From assembly GCA_045546275.1 (NCBI GenBank), contig JAZQCM010000025.1, forward strand, positions 1 through 64,000: DNA of 64,000 nt, read 5' to 3'. This document shows, in pieces, positions 7,924 to 17,956 of the stretch (its first letter is position 1; each line of letters begins with the position of its first letter). Under the pieces are notes generated by a model. It was not told the DNA's origin, made no database searches, and saw nothing but the letters and a program-made list of their open reading frames with translations. A program made the position numbers and the translations under genes. This stretch comes from RGIG1927 sp045546275 (lineage in GTDB: Bacteria > Bacillota > Clostridia > UMGS1883).

Positions 7924-10900
7924 TTAGCCTATTTCATTTGCTGTTGCGGCAGGTTTCATTTCTCCTACCGAGTTCCATAAAAATACTTTTATGCTGTCTG
8001 TTCCGGTCACATCTGAAAGAGGTTTTTCAACAGTTATTATTTCTCCTTCATAATCTGAATAAGTAATAGTTTGTGTTACCACACTCTTTTGTGCACCGTC
8101 TTGATTGTAAACAGCAATTAAAACTGTTGCTCCTTCTTCATCCCCTTTAACAATTTCATATGTTAAAGTCTTTGTCTCAAAATCGAACATACTCTCAAGA
8201 GCTTTTATTTCCCTGTTGTATTCAATCAAATAGGTATTGTTGTATACATTTTCGTCATTTTCTGCAACAATTTCAACTCGGTAGTCAACATTTTTCTTTT
8301 GAGCTTCTTCAAGCTCTAAAAGATAAACCGCACCACCTGCAAGGCTTTCAACTGTTTCTGTGTATATAGGTTCTTCCAAGTCGCTATACACATTAACCTC
8401 AACATTTTCCATTGTAACTGTGCCTGCATTTTTCACGCACACTTCCAGTTTTTCGCTCGAATCATAATTCTTCACAAAATATGCATCGTAAACTTCAACA
8501 TCAGAATAACCTACAGAAACAGTAAATGTATTATTCTTGCTGTTATAGTCACCTGCAGTTGTAGCCTCAATGACATATTCGTGCTTTATTCTGCCGTTTT
8601 CAGGGCAGAATGTGCCGGAAAATTCAAAGGTTTCACCCGGAGCGATTTCGTTGTCAAAAACAGTTACGTATACACACTCTCCGTTTTCGTAAATTTTAAC
8701 CTCGCCGCCCTTTGCCGCGATTTCACCATTATTGAAAATTGAAACAGTGTAATCAAAATTATCATCATTTGCATAGGCTTCTTCGTCATACACAGCATCA
8801 GCTACAGTTAAATCTGCACCTTCCGTTGCATTGAACACAACAAGGTTTTGTGTTTTTCCGTCTGTTTCAAAATAGCTTAATGTGTAGTTTTGTTCGTCAA
8901 CCATTGTGCAAGAAAGTGACTCTATGGTTTTATCAGTTTCTACAACACATCTTCTACCGCACCATTCACCTTCACTGTTTGATGCATAGTAAATTCCATC
9001 ATTTTCTGCCCAGAACACATACACCTTTCCGTTGCAGTTTTCAACAACAGGATTTTCTCCCGACACATAATCGGTTTCAAAGCTAAGCTTTTCAACACCG
9101 TTTTCTGTTATATGAAGAGCTTTTTCTTCATCAAAATATGCAACAACTGTTTTTCCTTCCGTGCTTTCAATGCCGTAACGACCAATGTTTTTGATTGTTT
9201 CTTCAGTTGAGCCATTTTTTACAGTGCAAAGTGTTGTTCCGTTTTTGTACACAACACTGTAACCCGACTCGTCAAACAAAACATTTACGTTGGTAACTTT
9301 GCCAACATTATCAATGGCATTAACCTCGCTCCAACCGTTGTCGTACAATGCATAATTAACGCTTGTAACACCTTTAGTTCCTGTAAAGTCATTTTGAGTG
9401 TTGCTGAGCCATGCCACAATTGCCTTGTTGCCAAATTCTTTAACCTTTACACCAAAGTCGTACACATTGTCATTTGTAAGGCTTGTCACCTCATAGCTTT
9501 CACCATTCCACACGCCAACGGAAATGTCACTTGTTTTAAGCATTTGTTCCATGGTGGAAACCTGGCTGTTGTTATCTTCCCATGCAACAAACTTTCCGCT
9601 TGCGGAAACCCCCGTGTCCAATGTGCCGTCGTTTTCAATTACAACAGGCTCGCTCCAGCTTCCGTTGTCGTAAGCGGAGTAAGCTATTGAAAGACAGTTC
9701 GCATCATCTCTTTCTTTATCGTCAACTGTTAAAATGAGAACCGGCTTACCTGAAATGTTTGTAATATAAGCATCGGCAACGCTGATGATATTTTCATATA
9801 TAACATCAATTGCTCTGCCTTCACTTAATTCCATAAGTGCTATGCTGTCGCCTGTAAAGCCACCGCCGTTTTTGAGGTAGTCACGACCTGCCGGCTTCCA
9901 TTCGGCATCATTTAATTCAAAAAGCATTGAACCAAATTCCAAACCGTCCTTGCTCCACTTGATTTCGCCTGTCTTTAACTGCTCTTCAAATTCGAGGAGA
10001 AAAGCTTTTATCTCCGCTTCAAGGAAAAAGTAGCCTGTTAAGGACGGGTCAAAGGTAATGTGTGTTTCGCCTGCTGTAGATGCTTTGTATTCGGCAGGTA
10101 GCTTTAATTCCACGCCACCACCGACACCTGCTTTCATGGCTAAGTTATCAGTAAATTCTCCACCAAGACCACCTGAAATTTCACCCGTTGCCGCACCTTC
10201 AAGCTTACCGGTGTAGGTAACGGCATTATTCTTACCACTCAATGACAACTTGCCATTTAAGCCACCGGAAAATTCGGTGTTTATGTAAAGTGGAACGCCA
10301 TTAATAATCAAGTTGTGGGTATAGTCAAAAATTTTAGCCTTGCCACCTGTTGACACATACAAGCCACCGCCATATTCGCCATTTTCTGTAATGGGAATGG
10401 TTACTGTTCCACCCACCTTTACGTTGGGACCCACCCCGTCAAAAATACCTGCAGGCACACTTTCGTTTTTGCTTGCACCAAGCTTAACTGTGGCTGTGTC
10501 TTTATTAAGGGTGATTTCCGCATCAGCTCCAACTAATTCGCCAAAGCTTAAGCCCATTTTTAAATCGGACAGGAAATATAATCCGCTGTCCATTTTAACT
10601 ACTTCCGTTGAGGGAACACCAAGCGACAAATCAGAAACCTTCACTTCAAGCGGTAAAGATATGGTCTTTGTTACCTCTTTTCCGTCTTTGTCCTTTGTTT
10701 TGGCAGTTAATTTGTAGCCCTCGCCAATTTCAAATTCCGATGCAAAGGCTATTAAGTTACTGCCCTCCGCTATGGTAATTTCCTTGCCGTTTTTTGTGCC
10801 CTTAAGCTTAATTTCGCCTTCGTCCAATATTCCCCAATCCACATCAATAATTAATTGATATGCTTTTTTATTGTTAATTGCACTTTTTGTAAAATATGGC

Positions 10901-13900
10901 ACGTACACTTTGCTGCTCGCATTTAAAAGGTCTTTTACCTTTCCGTTAATTGCAATGCTTGCATTAGTAAAGTGTATATCATCATCCTTTTCTTTAAGGT
11001 ACACACTGTAGCTGTCGGTGGAATCGGGGAATATTATTCCACCTTCATAATCAACATAATCTTCACAGCTTGCACTGACCTTTACTATTTTACTTTCAAT
11101 ATCGCTCTTTGTAAAGCTTGCTTCACCGTTTTGATTGCTTGTTCTTTGATGGTTAGTATTACCGTCTTCAATTATTACCTTGGCACCGGACAAAAGATAT
11201 GTTTCATAGCTTAATCCCTTTTTAACCCCGTAAACAGTTATGGTAAGTCCTTCTTCTGTAACTGTCACCATTCTGCTCGCCGTTAACCCGTTGCATGTTG
11301 TTGCGGTTATTGTAGCAACGCCTTTACCAATACCTTTCACAACACCACCGGAAACAGTTGCAACGGAAGAATTGCTTGTTGACCATGTAACGGATTTGTT
11401 TGTTGCGTTTGTAGGCAAAACGGTTTTCGTAAGCCTTATAGTTTTATCTACAGCAACTTCGTTTCCCCCGAAAAGGGAAATTGAAGTAGGCTCAATTTCA
11501 TCAATATAATGCCAAGTGGCATTTGTTAATCTACCATTGCCTGAACCGATATCTATTTCTTTTCTATCATCTTCTGTTCCGTAATAATATACATCCGTTA
11601 GACTGTAACAGTCAGAGAACGCAGAATCACCTATACTCATCACACTGACAGGTATGCTTACACTTGTTAAGCTTCTACAGTAAGAGAACGCACAACCACC
11701 TATGCTCGTCACACTGTCACCGACGCTTACGCTCGTTAAACTACTACAGCCATAGAACGCAGAACCACCTATGCTCGTCACGCTGTCTGGGATACTTACG
11801 CTTGTTAAACTTCTGCAATACTCGAACGCTTCATCCCCTATACTCGTCACACCATCACCGATGCTTACGCTTGTTAAATTACTGCAATTTTCGAACGCAG
11901 AAGACCCTATGCTCGTCACACTGTCACCAATGCTTACACTTGTTAAATTGCTGCAACCTGCGAACGCAGAAGACCCTATGCTTATCACACTGTCAGGGAT
12001 GTTTACGCTTGTTAAACTACTACAGCCATAGAACGCAGTACTACCTATGCTCGTCACACCATCACCGATGCTTACGCTTGTTAAATTTCTGCAATACTCG
12101 AACGCTTCATCCCCTATACTCGTCACACCATCACCGATAACTACCTTTTTCAAATTTGTATAGTTTTTAAAATAAAATCCAGCTAAAGATGTTACGCCAT
12201 TTCCTATAACTATATTTTCCAAACTGCTGCAGCCTCCGAACGCAGAAGATCCTATACTCGTCACGCTGTCTGGTATACTTACGCTTGTTAAACTACTACA
12301 GCCATTGAATGCATAACGACCTATGTTCGTCACGCTGTCAGGGATGCTTATGCTCGTTAAACTGCTACAATCTCTGAACGCATAGTCCCCTATGCTAGTC
12401 ACGCTGTCACCAATGCTTACGCTTGTTAAATTGCTACAGCCGTAGAATGCATAGTTCTTAATTTCAACTACTCCATCGGGGATTTCAAGAACTGTCAAAA
12501 GCTCATTATTGAGATACAAATCCGCTCCATCATATATTGGATTAGAGTCACCTTGTTCAAAATCAATATTACACCAAGCTGTTAAATCACTTATGTAAAC
12601 TTCTTTTAAGTTGCTGCAATAGTAGAATGCATCACCCCCTATACTCGTCACGCTGTCTGGGATATTTATGCTTGTTAAACTGCTACAGCCACTGAACGCC
12701 TTATACCCTATGCTCGTCACTCTGTCACCGATAACTACCTTTTTCAAATTTGTATTTCCGCTAAAACTAAATCCATTTAAAGATGTTACGCCATCCCCTA
12801 TAACTACATTTTCTAAACCGTTACAGCCTTCGAACGCATAACCAGCTATATTCGTCACGCTGTCTGGAATGGTTACACTTGTTAAACTACTGCAGCCTTT
12901 GAACGCATAATTATCTATACTTTTCACGGCGTCACCGATGCTTACGCTTGTTAAACTACCACAACCAGAGAATACATAATACCCTATGCTCGTCACGCTG
13001 TCACCGATGTGTACGCTTGTTAAACTGCTGCAGCCTTCGAACGCATACCATCCTATACTCGTCACACCATCACCGATAACTACCTTTTTCAAATTTGTAT
13101 TTCCTCTGAAACTAAATCCGATTAAAGATGTTACTCCATCTCCTATAACTACATTTTCAAAACTGTTGCTACCTTCGAACGCATAACCACCTATATTCGT
13201 CACGCTGTCTGGGATGGTTACGCTTGTTAAACTGCTGCAATCGTAGAACGCATATTCCCCGATGTTCTTCACGCTGTCTGGGATGCTTACGCTTGTTAAA
13301 CTGCTACAGCCATTGAATGCTCCATCACATATACTCGTTACACCGTCAGGAATAGTTATGCTTATTAAGTTGCTGCAACCTTTGAACGCATCACCTGCAA
13401 TAGTTTTTGTCCCGTTACGAATTTCATAAGATTTAAAACTTTCCTTTGATTCATCTGTTATTATTAAATGATTATTTATGTAAAGCACACCATCAACCCA
13501 ATTGCTTATATCATTATAATATTCCGTATAATATTCCGTACCTACAAACGCCTTTGGACTAATATAAGCTACATCATCTGAAAGAACAACATTTTTGATA
13601 CTCGCTCCTTCAATACATCTACTCGGTATACGTACACCACTACCAAAGATCACTTCTGCCTCAGGTGCTTTTTCACCGACACTTAGGAAAGCATATGTTC
13701 CAATAGATGTAACGTTTTTTGCATTCCAGTATATTTTTGATAACATATGACATTGGTTAAACGCCCAAGAACCTATACTGGTTACATTTTCAGGTATTGT
13801 CACACTTGTTAAACTGTCACAATAGTAAAAGGCACAACTTCCTATAGTTGTTACACCCTCACCAATTATTAATTCCGTTATTTTACTTTTATACTCCTGC

Positions 13901-14106
13901 CACGGTGGTGTTTTATTTCCACTGCCGTCTGTATAATTAGTCATCGAACCTTCACCTGAAATTGTCAATGTGGTTCCGGCAAGTGTCCATGTAAGGTTTT
14001 TACCACATGAACCACTTGATGCTGCACTTGCAGTAATTGACAATGCTGAAAAAATACACAGTATTGTACAAATTATGATTACAAAGCTTAAAATTTTCTT
14101 TTTCAT
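7924..14106 (-). CDS. Giant secreted BspA-like leucine-rich-repeat protein
   Basis: The product has 2060 residues. Residues 1-29 are a signal peptide (basic start, hydrophobic core, ending SITASAA). Residues about 35-75 are a BspA-type N-cap (LTWTLAGTTLTISGEGSM...PPW). Residues about 75-850 hold roughly 25 LRR_5 units of 23 residues with the pattern SSLTSVSIPDSVTSIGxxAF. A Big_2-type Ig domain follows (about 870-955), then a carboxypeptidase-regulatory-like domain (about 957-1040), a long beta-rich region, a probable beta-propeller (about 1410-1765), CARDB-like domains (about 1765-1960), and a C-terminal module ending KVFLWNSVGEMKP. No LPxTG motif or SLH domain is visible, so the anchor is unknown. 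Adhesion or binding of host or plant material is inferred from the BspA family. It is a monocistronic gene with its own promoter and terminator. Confidence 0.93.
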   Translation of the reverse strand: MKKKILSFVIIICTILCIFSALSITASAASSGSCGKNLTWTLAGTTLTISGEGSMTNYTDGSGNKTPPWQEYKSKITELIIGEGVTTIGSCAFYYCDSLTSVTIPENVTSIGSWAFNQCHMLSKIYWNAKNVTSIGTYAFLSVGEKAPEAEVIFGSGVRIPSRCIEGASIKNVVLSDDVAYISPKAFVGTEYYTEYYNDISNWVDGVLYINNHLIITDESKESFKSYEIRNGTKTIAGDAFKGCSNLISITIPDGVTSICDGAFNGCSSLTSVSIPDSVKNIGEYAFYDCSSLTSVTIPDSVTNIGGYAFEGSNSFENVVIGDGVTSLIGFSFRGNTNLKKVVIGDGVTSIGWYAFEGCSSLTSVHIGDSVTSIGYYVFSGCGSLTSVSIGDAVKSIDNYAFKGCSSLTSVTIPDSVTNIAGYAFEGCNGLENVVIGDGVTSLNGFSFSGNTNLKKVVIGDRVTSIGYKAFSGCSSLTSINIPDSVTSIGGDAFYYCSNLKEVYISDLTAWCNIDFEQGDSNPIYDGADLYLNNELLTVLEIPDGVVEIKNYAFYGCSNLTSVSIGDSVTSIGDYAFRDCSSLTSISIPDSVTNIGRYAFNGCSSLTSVSIPDSVTSIGSSAFGGCSSLENIVIGNGVTSLAGFYFKNYTNLKKVVIGDGVTSIGDEAFEYCRNLTSVSIGDGVTSIGSTAFYGCSSLTSVNIPDSVISIGSSAFAGCSNLTSVSIGDSVTSIGSSAFENCSNLTSVSIGDGVTSIGDEAFEYCRSLTSVSIPDSVTSIGGSAFYGCSSLTSVSVGDSVTSIGGCAFSYCRSLTSVSIPVSVMSIGDSAFSDCYSLTDVYYYGTEDDRKEIDIGSGNGRLTNATWHYIDEIEPTSISLFGGNEVAVDKTIRLTKTVLPTNATNKSVTWSTSNSSVATVSGGVVKGIGKGVATITATTCNGLTASRMVTVTEEGLTITVYGVKKGLSYETYLLSGAKVIIEDGNTNHQRTSNQNGEASFTKSDIESKIVKVSASCEDYVDYEGGIIFPDSTDSYSVYLKEKDDDIHFTNASIAINGKVKDLLNASSKVYVPYFTKSAINNKKAYQLIIDVDWGILDEGEIKLKGTKNGKEITIAEGSNLIAFASEFEIGEGYKLTAKTKDKDGKEVTKTISLPLEVKVSDLSLGVPSTEVVKMDSGLYFLSDLKMGLSFGELVGADAEITLNKDTATVKLGASKNESVPAGIFDGVGPNVKVGGTVTIPITENGEYGGGLYVSTGGKAKIFDYTHNLIINGVPLYINTEFSGGLNGKLSLSGKNNAVTYTGKLEGAATGEISGGLGGEFTDNLAMKAGVGGGVELKLPAEYKASTAGETHITFDPSLTGYFFLEAEIKAFLLEFEEQLKTGEIKWSKDGLEFGSMLFELNDAEWKPAGRDYLKNGGGFTGDSIALMELSEGRAIDVIYENIISVADAYITNISGKPVLILTVDDKERDDANCLSIAYSAYDNGSWSEPVVIENDGTLDTGVSASGKFVAWEDNNSQVSTMEQMLKTSDISVGVWNGESYEVTSLTNDNVYDFGVKVKEFGNKAIVAWLSNTQNDFTGTKGVTSVNYALYDNGWSEVNAIDNVGKVTNVNVLFDESGYSVVYKNGTTLCTVKNGSTEETIKNIGRYGIESTEGKTVVAYFDEEKALHITENGVEKLSFETDYVSGENPVVENCNGKVYVFWAENDGIYYASNSEGEWCGRRCVVETDKTIESLSCTMVDEQNYTLSYFETDGKTQNLVVFNATEGADLTVADAVYDEEAYANDDNFDYTVSIFNNGEIAAKGGEVKIYENGECVYVTVFDNEIAPGETFEFSGTFCPENGRIKHEYVIEATTAGDYNSKNNTFTVSVGYSDVEVYDAYFVKNYDSSEKLEVCVKNAGTVTMENVEVNVYSDLEEPIYTETVESLAGGAVYLLELEEAQKKNVDYRVEIVAENDENVYNNTYLIEYNREIKALESMFDFETKTLTYEIVKGDEEGATVLIAVYNQDGAQKSVVTQTITYSDYEGEIITVEKPLSDVTGTDSIKVFLWNSVGEMKPAATANEIG
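11640..13400 (-). repeat. Tandem 69-bp coding repeats (LRR array)
   Basis: The DNA encoding the leucine-rich repeats shows a 69-bp period (23 codons), with recurrent words such as CTTGTTAAACTGCTACAGCC on the plus strand. A roughly 100-bp block at 13076-13175 recurs almost unchanged at 12731-12830, exactly 345 bp (five units) away, and more diverged at 12136-12231. The pattern indicates segmental duplication inside the array. Confidence 0.9.
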
Positions 14107-14139
14107 GCTATCGCCTCCGAAAACAAAATCCTATTTTAT

Positions 14140-14168
14140 ACTATAGCACTATTTTCTAAATTTGTCCA
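14140..14168 (-). promoter_or_regulatory. Probable promoter of the giant LRR gene
   Basis: On the minus strand TGGACA (14168-14163), 17-bp spacer, TATAGT (14145-14140). The gene's GGAGGCG ribosome binding site and ATG follow within 35 bp. Confidence 0.65.
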
Positions 14169-14447
14169 GAACAAAGTGTCTCCGACACTCCTTGCAATAG
14201 TTGCAGCTAAGGCTGACAGAGGAGAAAACACGCGGTCAACTGTATCCGTTCTGACTTCGCCGATGGCTCGTCAATTACGGACAGTTTTCGCATACGAGCT
14301 ATTCGCCTCGCTTACGCTTCGGATAGCTCAGCATTTGTAATGCCATATGCGTTTTCCGAAGTATACGAGGAAATTCTCGCACGGCAATAATATAAAATTT
14401 ATTTTTTACATTATAGGAAATGACGAAATTTCCTATAATGTAAAAAA
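14169..14447. other. Gene-free structured intergenic stretch
   Basis: No plausible gene is visible between the LRR promoter and the ackA terminator. The segment is less AT-rich than other spacers. It contains a hairpin GAGCTATTCG / CGGATAGCTC at about 14308-14340 and a 20-bp perfect inverted repeat at 14402-14421 / 14428-14447 around a 6-nt loop. It could be a decayed mobile element or non-coding repeat; I cannot assign it to a family. Confidence 0.5.
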
Positions 14448-14472
14448 AACGGATGGCTTTTGCCATCCGTTT
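14448..14472 (-). terminator. Terminator of pta-ackA
   Basis: Stem AAACGGATGGC / GCCATCCGTTT, 17 bp after the ackA stop, followed on the minus strand by a run of Ts. Confidence 0.88.
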
Positions 14473-14488
14473 AATTGATAAGCTTTAA

Positions 14489-15682
14489 TTACTTTACAAG
14501 GTTTGCTGTGTCCATAGCAATCATCATTTCTTCGTCGGTGGGAATAACCATTACCTGTACGGAAGAATCAGCTGTGGAAACAATTCTTTCGCTTGCGGGA
14601 AGTGCGTTGCTTTCTGCATCCATCTTAACGCCCATGTAAGTGAAGTTACTCATTACCTGGTTACGCACCCAGCCGTTGTTTTCACCAACACCGCCTGTGA
14701 ATACGATAGCGTCAACACCGTTCATTGCAGCAACGTAGCTACCAACAATCTTCTTTAAGGAGTAAAGGAACATGTCAAATGCAAGTGTGCACTTTTCGTT
14801 ACCTTCTTTACTTGCCTTTTCAAGGTCACGGTAGTCGTTGGAATGACAGCTTACGCCAAGCATACCACTCTTCTTGTTCATGATTGTGTCAAGCTCTTTT
14901 GCGGAAACACCAAGCTTGTCAATAAGGTAAGTAACAATTGCGGGGTCAATGTCACCACATCTTGTGCCCATGGGAAGACCTGCAAGAGGTGTGAAGCCCA
15001 TGGATGTGTCAACAACCTTACCGTTCTTGATAGCAGCAACACTACTACCGTTACCAAGGTGGCATGTGATAATCTTCATATCTTCAAACTTTTTACCTGC
15101 AAGTGCAGCAGCCTTGCCGGAAACATACTTGTGGCTTGTACCATGGAAGCCGTAACGACGGATTTTGTATGTTTCATAATATTCGTAAGGAAGTGCATAC
15201 ATATATGCTGTAGCGGGCATGGTCTGATGGAAAGCTGTGTCAAACACTGCAACATTGGGTACTCCGGGCATTGCCTTTTCGCAAGCTTCGATACCAATGA
15301 TGTTTGCAGGGTTGTGCAAGGGAGCAAGCTCACAGCAAGCTTCGATGGAAGCCTTAACTTCGGGTGTGATAACAACGCTTTCGGAGAAGTTTTCACCGCC
15401 GTGAACAACTCTGTGACCAACAGCACCGATTTCACTCATGGACTTAATAACGCCTGTTTCGGGAGCTACAAGAGCATCCAGAACGAGCTTGATTGCGTCG
15501 GAATGGTTCTTCATTTCAACAAGTGTTGAAATCTTATCGCCGTTAGCAGGCTTGTATTCAAGCTTACTTCCGTCAATACCGATTCTGTCGCAAAGACCCT
15601 TTGCCATAACAATCTTGTTATCCATATCAATAAGCTGATACTTAAGTGAAGAGCTACCTGCATTTATAACTAAAATCTTCAT
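14489..15682 (-). CDS. ackA: Acetate kinase
   Basis: The product has 397 residues. It converts acetyl phosphate and ADP to acetate and ATP, the energy-yielding last step of acetate fermentation. ASKHA-fold signatures are present: the N-terminal phosphate-binding VINAGSSSLKYQL, HRVVHGGE, the catalytic-Asp segment VFDTAFHQTMP, RRYGFHGTSHKY with the key His, GTRCGDIDP with the active-site Arg, FTGGVGEN, and PTDEEMMIA near the C-terminus. I use the ATG at 15682, 6 nt after AAAGGACAG; upstream codons lack a ribosome binding site. It lies 29 bp behind pta in the same operon. Confidence 0.98.
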   Translation of the reverse strand: MKILVINAGSSSLKYQLIDMDNKIVMAKGLCDRIGIDGSKLEYKPANGDKISTLVEMKNHSDAIKLVLDALVAPETGVIKSMSEIGAVGHRVVHGGENFSESVVITPEVKASIEACCELAPLHNPANIIGIEACEKAMPGVPNVAVFDTAFHQTMPATAYMYALPYEYYETYKIRRYGFHGTSHKYVSGKAAALAGKKFEDMKIITCHLGNGSSVAAIKNGKVVDTSMGFTPLAGLPMGTRCGDIDPAIVTYLIDKLGVSAKELDTIMNKKSGMLGVSCHSNDYRDLEKASKEGNEKCTLAFDMFLYSLKKIVGSYVAAMNGVDAIVFTGGVGENNGWVRNQVMSNFTYMGVKMDAESNALPASERIVSTADSSVQVMVIPTDEEMMIAMDTANLVK

Positions 15683-15711
15683 TGTAATCTGTCCTTTCAA
15701 AAATATTAAAA

Positions 15712-16716
15712 TCAGTCAAGAGCCTGAGCCTGAACGGATGTAATGGCAATAACACCAACAACATCTTCAGCACTGCAGCCACGGGAAAGGTCGTTAACAG
15801 GCTTTCTGATACCCTGAAGAACGGGACCGTAAGCTTCAGCGTTTGCAAATCTCTGAACAAGCTTGTAGCCAATGTTACCTGCGTTAAGGTCGGGGAAAAC
15901 AAGAACGTTTGCCTTGCCTGCAACCTTACTTTCGGGACACTTCAATTCTGCAACGGAGGGAACAATAGCAGCATCGAGCTGAAGTTCGCCGTCAACCTGC
16001 AAATCGGGAGCCTTTTCCTTAACAAGCTTTGTAGCAAGCTGCATTTTTTCAACAAGCTCGCTCTTAGCAGAGCCATATGTAGAATAGCTGAGCATAGCAA
16101 CCTTGGGTTCAGCACCGATTAATGCCTTAAATGTTTTAGCGGAGGAAATAGCAATTTCACTTACCTGATCTGCATCGGGGTTTTCGTTAAGACCGCTGTC
16201 TGCGAAAATAAGGTTACCGCCTTCACCGTAGGGACAGTTGGGAACACACATCATGAAGAAAGCACTTACTAATTTTGTGCCGGGTGCAGTTTTTAAAATC
16301 TGGAGTGCGGGACGGATAACATTACTTGTGGAGTTACAAGCACCTGCTACCATACCGTCAGCATCGCTCATGTGAACCATCATAACACCGTAGTAAAGAG
16401 GGTTCTTCATAAGTTCAACTGCCTGTTCTTCTGTCATGCCCTTTGCCTTACGCATTTCAAACAGAGCGTTTGCATAAGTCTGGAACTTTTCATCCTCCAA
16501 GGGGTTAACAACCTTAACTTTAGAAATATCGCAATTTTCAGCATCTGCTATCTTGCAAATTTCGTCCTTTTGTCCTAAAATAATAATATCAGCAATATCC
16601 TGCTGAGATGCATCAGCTGCAGCCTTGACAATTCTCTTGTCAAAACCTTCGGGAAGAACAATTGTCTTCTTGTTTGCTTTTGCTTTCGCAATCATACTGT
16701 CTAAAAACTGACTCAT
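15712..16716 (-). CDS. pta: Phosphate acetyltransferase
   Basis: The product has 334 residues, the short Pta form without an N-terminal regulatory domain. It converts acetyl-CoA and phosphate to acetyl phosphate, feeding AckA. Family signatures are IVLPEGFDKRIVKAAADAS at the N-terminus, DGMVAGACNSTSNVIRPALQ, PNCPYGEGGNLIFADSGLN, and VLVFPDLNAGNIGYKLVQR near the C-terminus. It is the first gene of pta-ackA, has a consensus promoter at 16754-16782 and an ACGGAGG site. With the PFOR gene further along, the window holds the pyruvate to acetyl-CoA to acetate route. Confidence 0.98.
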   Translation of the reverse strand: MSQFLDSMIAKAKANKKTIVLPEGFDKRIVKAAADASQQDIADIIILGQKDEICKIADAENCDISKVKVVNPLEDEKFQTYANALFEMRKAKGMTEEQAVELMKNPLYYGVMMVHMSDADGMVAGACNSTSNVIRPALQILKTAPGTKLVSAFFMMCVPNCPYGEGGNLIFADSGLNENPDADQVSEIAISSAKTFKALIGAEPKVAMLSYSTYGSAKSELVEKMQLATKLVKEKAPDLQVDGELQLDAAIVPSVAELKCPESKVAGKANVLVFPDLNAGNIGYKLVQRFANAEAYGPVLQGIRKPVNDLSRGCSAEDVVGVIAITSVQAQALD

Positions 16717-16753
16717 AATAATAACCTCCGTTTATTTATAATCATATGTAATT

Positions 16754-16782
16754 ATTATACTACCTAAAAAGCAAACTTTCAA
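16754..16782 (-). promoter_or_regulatory. Sigma-A promoter of pta-ackA
   Basis: On the minus strand TTGAAA (16782-16777), 17-bp spacer, TATAAT (16759-16754). Confidence 0.82.
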
Positions 16783-16811
16783 CTAATTTTTACAAAAAAG
16801 CGAGTGATTTT

Positions 16812-17942
16812 ATGAAAATTTGTGCCACTATTGCTGAATTTAACCCCTTTCACAACGGACACAGCTATCTTTTAAATTCCTTCAAGCATGATTACGACGG
16901 TTTGTTGGTGATTATGAGCGGTAACTTTGTCCAGCGTGGCGCACCTGCGATTTACAACAAATTTGCACGTGCAAAGGCAACTATTGCAAACGGAGCTGAC
17001 TTGGTAATTGAATTGCCGGTTATTTATTCTTTAGCATCCGCCGAGCATTTTGCAACAGGCAGTGTTAAAATACTTAATGCATTAAACTGTATCGACACCC
17101 TTTTCTTTGGCTCTGAAATTGGCGAAATTGAGCCGCTTTATGAAGTTGCAAAGCTTTCACTTAATGAAACTGAGGATTTTAAAAAGCTTCTTCGTGAAAA
17201 GCTTTCAAAGGGGCTTTCCTACCCTAAGGCAATGAGCGAGGTTTTTGTTTCACTCGGCTTTGATGAAAGCCTTGTGTCAAGCCCTAATAACATTCTGGGC
17301 ATTGAATACATTAAGGCGCTTTTAAAAACAAATTCCGCCATTACTCCCGAAACCATCAAGCGCTACGGTGCATCTCATGATTCGCCCATCGCATCAAATT
17401 CAATCGCTTCTGCATCTCACATACGTAAGCTTGTTGAAAACGGTAGCTTTACACAAAATTTTATGCCCTCATTCCCCTATCCTGCTCCTGTTTTTGAAAA
17501 ATATTATTCCGACATACTGGTGTATGCATTAAAAGCCGCAACCATGGAGGATTTAACAAAAATTCCCGATTGCTCGACTGAAATTGCCTCACGGTTTATT
17601 TCGGCATCAAAATTCACAGAAGTTTCGGAAATTATTTCTTATGTTAAAACAAAAAACTACACCGAAAGCCGCATTAGGAGAATACTTTGGAATTTGGTAT
17701 TGAAAAACACAATTTCGCCCTTGGTTGACCCCACCTACATCCGCATACTTGCGCAAAACAAGCGAGGCAGCGAAATTATTGCAAACATGAAAAAAACTGC
17801 CACCTTACCTGTTGTTCAGAAAGCAACAGAAATTAAAGACGACAGTATTTTCCTTGCCGAGGAAAGAGCAACAAACATTTACAACATAATAACCGCTCTT
17901 CCCTCAGGGGAAGATTTCAGGCATTCGCCTGTTCAAATGTGA
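16812..17942 (+). CDS. tmcAL: tRNA(Met) cytidine acetate ligase TmcAL (YlbM family)
   Basis: The product has 376 residues, slightly shorter than the B. subtilis protein. The N-terminus has the nucleotidyltransferase HxGH motif in ATIAEFNPFHNGHSYLL, followed by SGNFVQRGAPAIYNKFARA and GADLVIELPVIYSLASAEHFA, all hallmarks of this family. TmcAL activates acetate with ATP and transfers it to wobble cytidine 34 of elongator tRNA-Met, making ac4C. It is divergent from pta-ackA with only 95 bp between starts. Adjacency of tmcAL and pta-ackA is common in Clostridia, and acetate is its substrate. The ATG follows a weak GCGAGTGA site, suggesting modest translation. Confidence 0.95.
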   Translation: MKICATIAEFNPFHNGHSYLLNSFKHDYDGLLVIMSGNFVQRGAPAIYNKFARAKATIANGADLVIELPVIYSLASAEHFATGSVKILNALNCIDTLFFGSEIGEIEPLYEVAKLSLNETEDFKKLLREKLSKGLSYPKAMSEVFVSLGFDESLVSSPNNILGIEYIKALLKTNSAITPETIKRYGASHDSPIASNSIASASHIRKLVENGSFTQNFMPSFPYPAPVFEKYYSDILVYALKAATMEDLTKIPDCSTEIASRFISASKFTEVSEIISYVKTKNYTESRIRRILWNLVLKNTISPLVDPTYIRILAQNKRGSEIIANMKKTATLPVVQKATEIKDDSIFLAEERATNIYNIITALPSGEDFRHSPVQM

Positions 17943-17956
17943 ACCATATAAACGAA

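Noticed and set aside
7449..8066. 205-codon plus-strand frame running across tRNA-Val and tRNA-Asp
   Set aside because: It overlaps two certain tRNA genes and a terminator and has no ribosome binding site.
11664..12140. Repetitive plus-strand frame opposite the LRR array
   Set aside because: It is the reverse complement of the 69-bp LRR repeats; its own periodicity is inherited from the real gene.
11640..13400. Regular repeats that could be mistaken for a CRISPR array
   Set aside because: The 69-bp period is in frame with a signal-peptide protein, the units are degenerate, and there are no unique spacers or cas genes.
14843..15529. 228-codon plus-strand frame opposite ackA
   Set aside because: It is an antisense shadow of acetate kinase with Cys/Asn-rich composition and no plausible start signal.
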